A stretch of 21,931 nucleotides of DNA from Bacteroidales bacterium M5. Lineage in GTDB: Bacteria; Bacteroidota; Bacteroidia; Bacteroidales; Muribaculaceae. This document shows, one piece after another, positions 18,880 through 21,931 of this stretch (position 1 is its first letter; the number at the start of each line of letters is the position of its first letter). Both the position numbers and the translations under genes were made by a program. The notes beneath the pieces were generated by a model. That model ran no database searches. It was not told the DNA's origin and saw only the letters and a program-made list of their open reading frames with translations. Where the stretch lies: the NCBI GenBank assembly GCA_001689535.1, contig LUJP01000082.1:1-21931 (forward strand). The letters are read 5' to 3'.

Positions 18880-19902
18880 ATGAAGACAATTTATAGAATA
18901 ATGGTGGCTATCGCCGCTGTGGCTGCACTCTGCGGCTGCCACCATATCGACGAATACGAGAACGACAACCGCGGCAACTTCGAGGCTCTGTGGACGGTGC
19001 TCGATGAGCATTACTGCTTCTTCAAGGAAAAAGGAGTGGACTGGAACGAGGTCCACGACCGCTATGCGTCACGTGTGTATCCAAAGATGCAGCGACGTGC
19101 GTTCTTCGACCTCTGTGCCGAGATGCTCGACGAGCTGCGCGACGGCCACACCAACCTGAGTTCGCCGTTCGCCACCTCTTATTACCGCGGATGGTGGAGC
19201 GGCTATCCGCAGAACTACGACGCCCGTCTGATACAGCAGCATTATCTCAACTTCAAGTATATATCGCTCGGAGCGATTGACTATGGCATGTTGCTCAACA
19301 ATATTGGGTATATGCATTATTCGTCGTTCACTTCGTCGCTCGGAGAGGGAAACATGGACTATATAATGCTGTATTTCGCCGGTGCCGACGGCCTGATAAT
19401 CGACGTGCGCGACAACGGCGGGGGCGACCTCACCAACGTGGAGATGTTTGTGAACCGGTTTATCGACAAAAAGACCCTCGCCGGCTATATGCAGCATAAA
19501 ACCGGACCTGGACATGACGATTTCTCGCGCCCCGAGCCGTTCTATTACTATCCTGCCGGATCGGCGCATTTCGGATGGGCCAAGCCTGTGGTGGTGCTTA
19601 CGAACCGCTCAACATTCTCGGCCGCCAACAACTTCGTGTCGATAATGAAGTATATTCCGGGCGTGACCATAATCGGAGCCACTACAGGCGGCGGTTCCGG
19701 CATGCCATACAGCTCTGAGCTGCCCAACGGATGGGGAGTGAGATTTTCGGCGTGCCCGATACTCGACGCCATGGGCAATCCCACGGAATTCGGCGTGGAG
19801 CCTACCGAGGGTTTTGCTGTGGATATGGATCCGCTTGACGCCCTGCAGGGCCACGACACCATTCTTGATACCGCTATAGAATTCCTTACTTCTTCGAAAT
19901 GA
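18880..19902 (+). CDS. S41 family serine peptidase lipoprotein
   Basis: A 340-residue S41 (tail-specific/tricorn-core-like) peptidase. The leader ends in ALCGC, with Cys20 the probable lipidated residue, placing it in the periplasm on a membrane. I chose the ATG at 18880-18882; a TTG two codons earlier overlaps the previous stop and is less likely. An N-terminal helical region (about residues 30-100, ending DELRDGHTNL) is typical of S41 lipoproteins. The catalytic core has LIIDVRDNGGGD (172-183), the serine motif TNRSTFSAANN with Ser247 the likely nucleophile, and IGATTGGGSG (265-274). No PDZ domain is obvious, so substrate choice is unclear. It begins two bases after the DUF3316 gene and overlaps the following DUF486 gene by four bases, as in a coupled operon. 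Confidence 0.85.
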   Translation: MKTIYRIMVAIAAVAALCGCHHIDEYENDNRGNFEALWTVLDEHYCFFKEKGVDWNEVHDRYASRVYPKMQRRAFFDLCAEMLDELRDGHTNLSSPFATSYYRGWWSGYPQNYDARLIQQHYLNFKYISLGAIDYGMLLNNIGYMHYSSFTSSLGEGNMDYIMLYFAGADGLIIDVRDNGGGDLTNVEMFVNRFIDKKTLAGYMQHKTGPGHDDFSRPEPFYYYPAGSAHFGWAKPVVVLTNRSTFSAANNFVSIMKYIPGVTIIGATTGGGSGMPYSSELPNGWGVRFSACPILDAMGNPTEFGVEPTEGFAVDMDPLDALQGHDTILDTAIEFLTSSK

Positions 19903-20270
19903 GTCCATGGGTAACCACCATAATACTTCTGATAGTATCAAACGTTTTCATGACCTGCGCATGGTACGGTCATCTGAAACTCTCGCAGACAGGCGTGTCG
20001 GCCAACTGGCCTCTCTACGCCGTGATACTGTTCTCATGGCTTATCGCCTTGTTTGAATACTGCTTTCAGGTTCCCGCCAATCGCATAGGTTTCCAGGGCA
20101 ACGGCGGCCCTTATTCGCTGATGCAGCTCAAGGTAATCCAGGAGGTGATAACGCTCGTGGTGTTTATTATCTTCAGCATGCTTGCATTCAGCGATTTCCA
20201 TTTGCGGTGGAACCACGTTGCCGCCGCAGTGCTGCTTGTGGGCGCTGTCTATCTGGTGTTTCTGGAGTGA
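19899..20270 (+). CDS. DUF486 (DMT-superfamily-like) small membrane protein
   Basis: A 123-residue integral membrane protein with four hydrophobic segments (about residues 7-25, 38-52, 80-96 and 103-121). The motifs LSNVFMTCAWYGHLK-type (here IVSNVFMTCAWYGHLK), FEYCFQVPANRIG and QLKVIQEVITLVVF are those of DUF486, a compact family classed with drug/metabolite transporters; its substrate is not known. The gene starts within the ATGA overlap with the S41 peptidase stop, implying translational coupling. Its stop codon is separated by one base from the stop of the convergent 5'-nucleotidase gene. Confidence 0.87.
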   Translation: MSPWVTTIILLIVSNVFMTCAWYGHLKLSQTGVSANWPLYAVILFSWLIALFEYCFQVPANRIGFQGNGGPYSLMQLKVIQEVITLVVFIIFSMLAFSDFHLRWNHVAAAVLLVGAVYLVFLE

Positions 20271-20271
20271 G

Positions 20272-21777
20272 TCAGGGCTCGTGCATCCTCACTGTGCTGT
20301 CGGCTTTGAGCGTGCGGCCTTTCATGGCGCCATGGCTGAAAACCTCGATCATGTCGGTGTAGATGATGTCATCGCTGGTGGCTACGCGCTTTCCACGGGT
20401 AAGCGGCACCATGTAGTCGCCTCCGTTGGCCAGATAGTCTATTGTGGCGAGTGTATACGTGCGTTCAGGGTCTATTTCTTTGCCGTTTATCCTGGCCGAA
20501 TCCACTTTATCGCGGCCCGAGAACACTACCTCGGCCTCGCGGCTTAGTCCGTTGCCGCCGGTGCGTGTCATTAACCTGAGGTTGTCCAGAAGGTCGGAAC
20601 CCTTGATTTCAAGTACCACTATCCGGTTGTCGAACGGGAACACCTGCATCACGTCGCCTACGGTTAGCGCTCCGCGTGAGAACGTGCCGCGCACGCCCCC
20701 TTTGTTCACAATCGCCAGGTCCACTTTCTTACCCGTGAGTCTTCTCGCTTCCGAGGCTACGAAATCGGCCATGAAATTTGTCATTTCGTTCTGATCCATA
20801 TCGCTTTTCACGGTGCCGATGCGGATAGCCATCACCGAGTCGACATCGGCCCGGTATGGTTCTATTACGGCCGTAAGGGACGAATCAATGCGTGAGTCGA
20901 GGCGGAAATCGACCGGAATGAGGCGGTAGGAGGGGAGTGCGCCTATGGAGTCAATGGTAATCTCGCCGAGGAAGCGGCCCGATTTGCCCGTCTGGGTAAT
21001 GAGCACGGGTTTCCCCAATGAGTTTTCAACCACAGAAGCGGGCGAGAGACTGTCGGCAGGATTAATGGCCGTATGGCTGTGACCGCCTATTATAATGTCG
21101 ATATCGCGGCTGGAACGGGCCAGTTCCACGTCGGAAACACGCTCAGGGTCGTTATAGCCGATATGAGTCAGCGCCACCACAAGGTCGGTTCTCTCGATAT
21201 TCCGGAGCACCCATGCCACTGCGTTGGCGGCTTCGATGGCATTGATATAGCGCATTCCCTTGAAGTTGGTATCGGCAACCATCCCATGAGGGTCGAGCCC
21301 TATTCCCATGAAGCCTATACGGTGTCCGGCTATTTCTTTTACAGCCCAGGGTCGGAAAATGCCTTCTGCAGGGGTGCCGGTAAAGTCGTAGTTGGTGGCG
21401 AGGGGAGTGGCCTTTACGCGCTTCCAGTAACGGGCAAACTCCTCAAGTCCATTATCAAACTCATGGTTGCCGATTATCTGAAAATCGTAGTCGAGAGCGT
21501 TCATGGCATCACTTTCGGCGTTGCCTTTGAACAGGGTGAAATATGCAGTGCCTTGCACTGCGTCGCCGGCGTCGACAAGAATGGTCGCCGGATTCACGGC
21601 GCGCACGCTGTCGACCAGTACCTTCCGTCGGGCTATGCCCCCGCGGCCTTTGTCATCGGGCATCAGCTGGCTGTGAGTGTCGTTGGTATGGAGTATTACA
21701 ATCTTATCGGAAGCGGAGCCCGTGGGCGCAAACGCCACGGCGCAGGCAAGCATTGCGGATACAATGATTCTTTGCAT
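20272..21777 (-). CDS. 5'-nucleotidase / UshA-like metallophosphoesterase, secreted
   Basis: A 501-residue exported enzyme of the 5'-nucleotidase family, which removes phosphate from nucleotides (some members also split UDP-sugars). Signal peptide about residues 1-22. The metallophosphoesterase domain shows all the metal-ligand motifs: HTNDTH (30-35), GD (71-72), GNHEFDNG (103-110), His205 in LTHIGY and GGHSH (231-235). The C-terminal substrate domain has NKGGVRG (358-364), FPFDN (380-384) and ATIDYLANGGD (444-454), which hold the base and ribose in UshA. Many Bacteroidales encode these two domains as separate neighbouring genes; here they are one chain. It is convergent with the DUF486 gene and has no operon partner in the window. 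Likely nutritional role: phosphate and nucleoside scavenging. It could equally act on other organic phosphates. Confidence 0.9.
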   Translation of the reverse strand: MQRIIVSAMLACAVAFAPTGSASDKIVILHTNDTHSQLMPDDKGRGGIARRKVLVDSVRAVNPATILVDAGDAVQGTAYFTLFKGNAESDAMNALDYDFQIIGNHEFDNGLEEFARYWKRVKATPLATNYDFTGTPAEGIFRPWAVKEIAGHRIGFMGIGLDPHGMVADTNFKGMRYINAIEAANAVAWVLRNIERTDLVVALTHIGYNDPERVSDVELARSSRDIDIIIGGHSHTAINPADSLSPASVVENSLGKPVLITQTGKSGRFLGEITIDSIGALPSYRLIPVDFRLDSRIDSSLTAVIEPYRADVDSVMAIRIGTVKSDMDQNEMTNFMADFVASEARRLTGKKVDLAIVNKGGVRGTFSRGALTVGDVMQVFPFDNRIVVLEIKGSDLLDNLRLMTRTGGNGLSREAEVVFSGRDKVDSARINGKEIDPERTYTLATIDYLANGGDYMVPLTRGKRVATSDDIIYTDMIEVFSHGAMKGRTLKADSTVRMHEP

Positions 21778-21840
21778 GACAGGAATAATGACAATTCTTT
21801 ACTGACTTATGCGCAAAATTAGCGAATTTTTTCAAAAATA

Positions 21841-21872
21841 TTTGCTTGTTTCAAATCAAACGCGTAACTTTG
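21841..21872 (+). promoter_or_regulatory. Promoter of the tRNA gene
   Basis: TTTG at 21841-21844 and TAACTTTG at 21865-21872 with 20 bases between them, a full match to the Bacteroidetes -33/-7 consensus, about 36 bases before the tRNA 5' end. Confidence 0.75.
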
Positions 21873-21907
21873 CACTCGCAATCACGAAAAAGATTGCACG
21901 CCCGAAA

Positions 21908-21931
21908 GGCTCCTTAGCTCAACTGAATAGA
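21908..21931 (+). tRNA. 5' end of a tRNA gene, cut by the window edge
   Basis: GGCTCCT as acceptor strand, then T8-A9 and a D-arm beginning GCTCAACTGAATAGA. The layout (seven bases, TA, GCTC) is that of a tRNA start. The D-loop resembles bacterial tRNA-Arg, but the anticodon lies outside the window, so the identity is only a guess. Confidence 0.75.

Overview
The window looks like chromosomal DNA from a gut-type Bacteroidales. GC content is fairly high and promoters carry the Bacteroidetes -7 box TAnnTTTG. Genes lack Shine-Dalgarno sites, and the protein families are typical of the order (type V pilus subunits, DUF3575, DUF3316, a Bacteroidetes-style ParC). Muribaculaceae is my best guess at the family, but this is inference from general flavour and not from a marker.

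Region 1 (1-10400, all minus strand) is a fimbrial (type V pilus, FimA/Mfa1-like) operon read from about 10350 down to 70. In order of transcription it holds: a major fimbrillin-like lipoprotein (8471-9877); a strong stem-loop terminator or attenuator; a DUF3575 protein (7596-8201); a large 835-residue putative tip or adhesin lipoprotein (5030-7537); a 564-residue accessory subunit (3279-4973); a second fimbrillin paralogous to the first (1739-3196); a FimB/Mfa2-type anchor (747-1691); and a second DUF3575 paralog (70-675). I see no consensus promoter in the short gaps, so one promoter ahead of the first fimbrillin probably serves all seven genes. The hairpin after gene 1 would make the first subunit more abundant than the rest. 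The leader is about 470 nt long and contains several hairpins, with a nine-base G run just upstream of the promoter.

Region 2 (10430-13870, minus) is a secreted GH2 beta-galactosidase with all LacZ catalytic residues. No sugar-import or regulatory genes accompany it. A 44-bp degenerate tandem duplication and a hairpin lie just downstream of its stop.

Region 3 (13870-14160) is a divergent promoter region. It holds two near-identical 74-bp direct repeats plus a partial third. Each repeat supplies a -33/-7 promoter pair and a long inverted repeat, so it reads as a tandem promoter array driving the genes to its right.

Region 4 (14161-20270, plus) is a tightly packed set of five genes: M28 peptidase, topoisomerase IV subunit A (parC), DUF3316 protein, S41 peptidase lipoprotein and a small DUF486 membrane protein. 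It meets a convergent 5'-nucleotidase/UshA-like gene (20272-21777, minus) with one base between the stop codons. A tRNA gene with a clear promoter begins at the right edge and is cut off by the window.

The most unusual parts are the two-fimbrillin, two-DUF3575 operon with its internal terminator and long leader, the mosaic composition of the 835-residue subunit, and the promoter-bearing tandem repeat.
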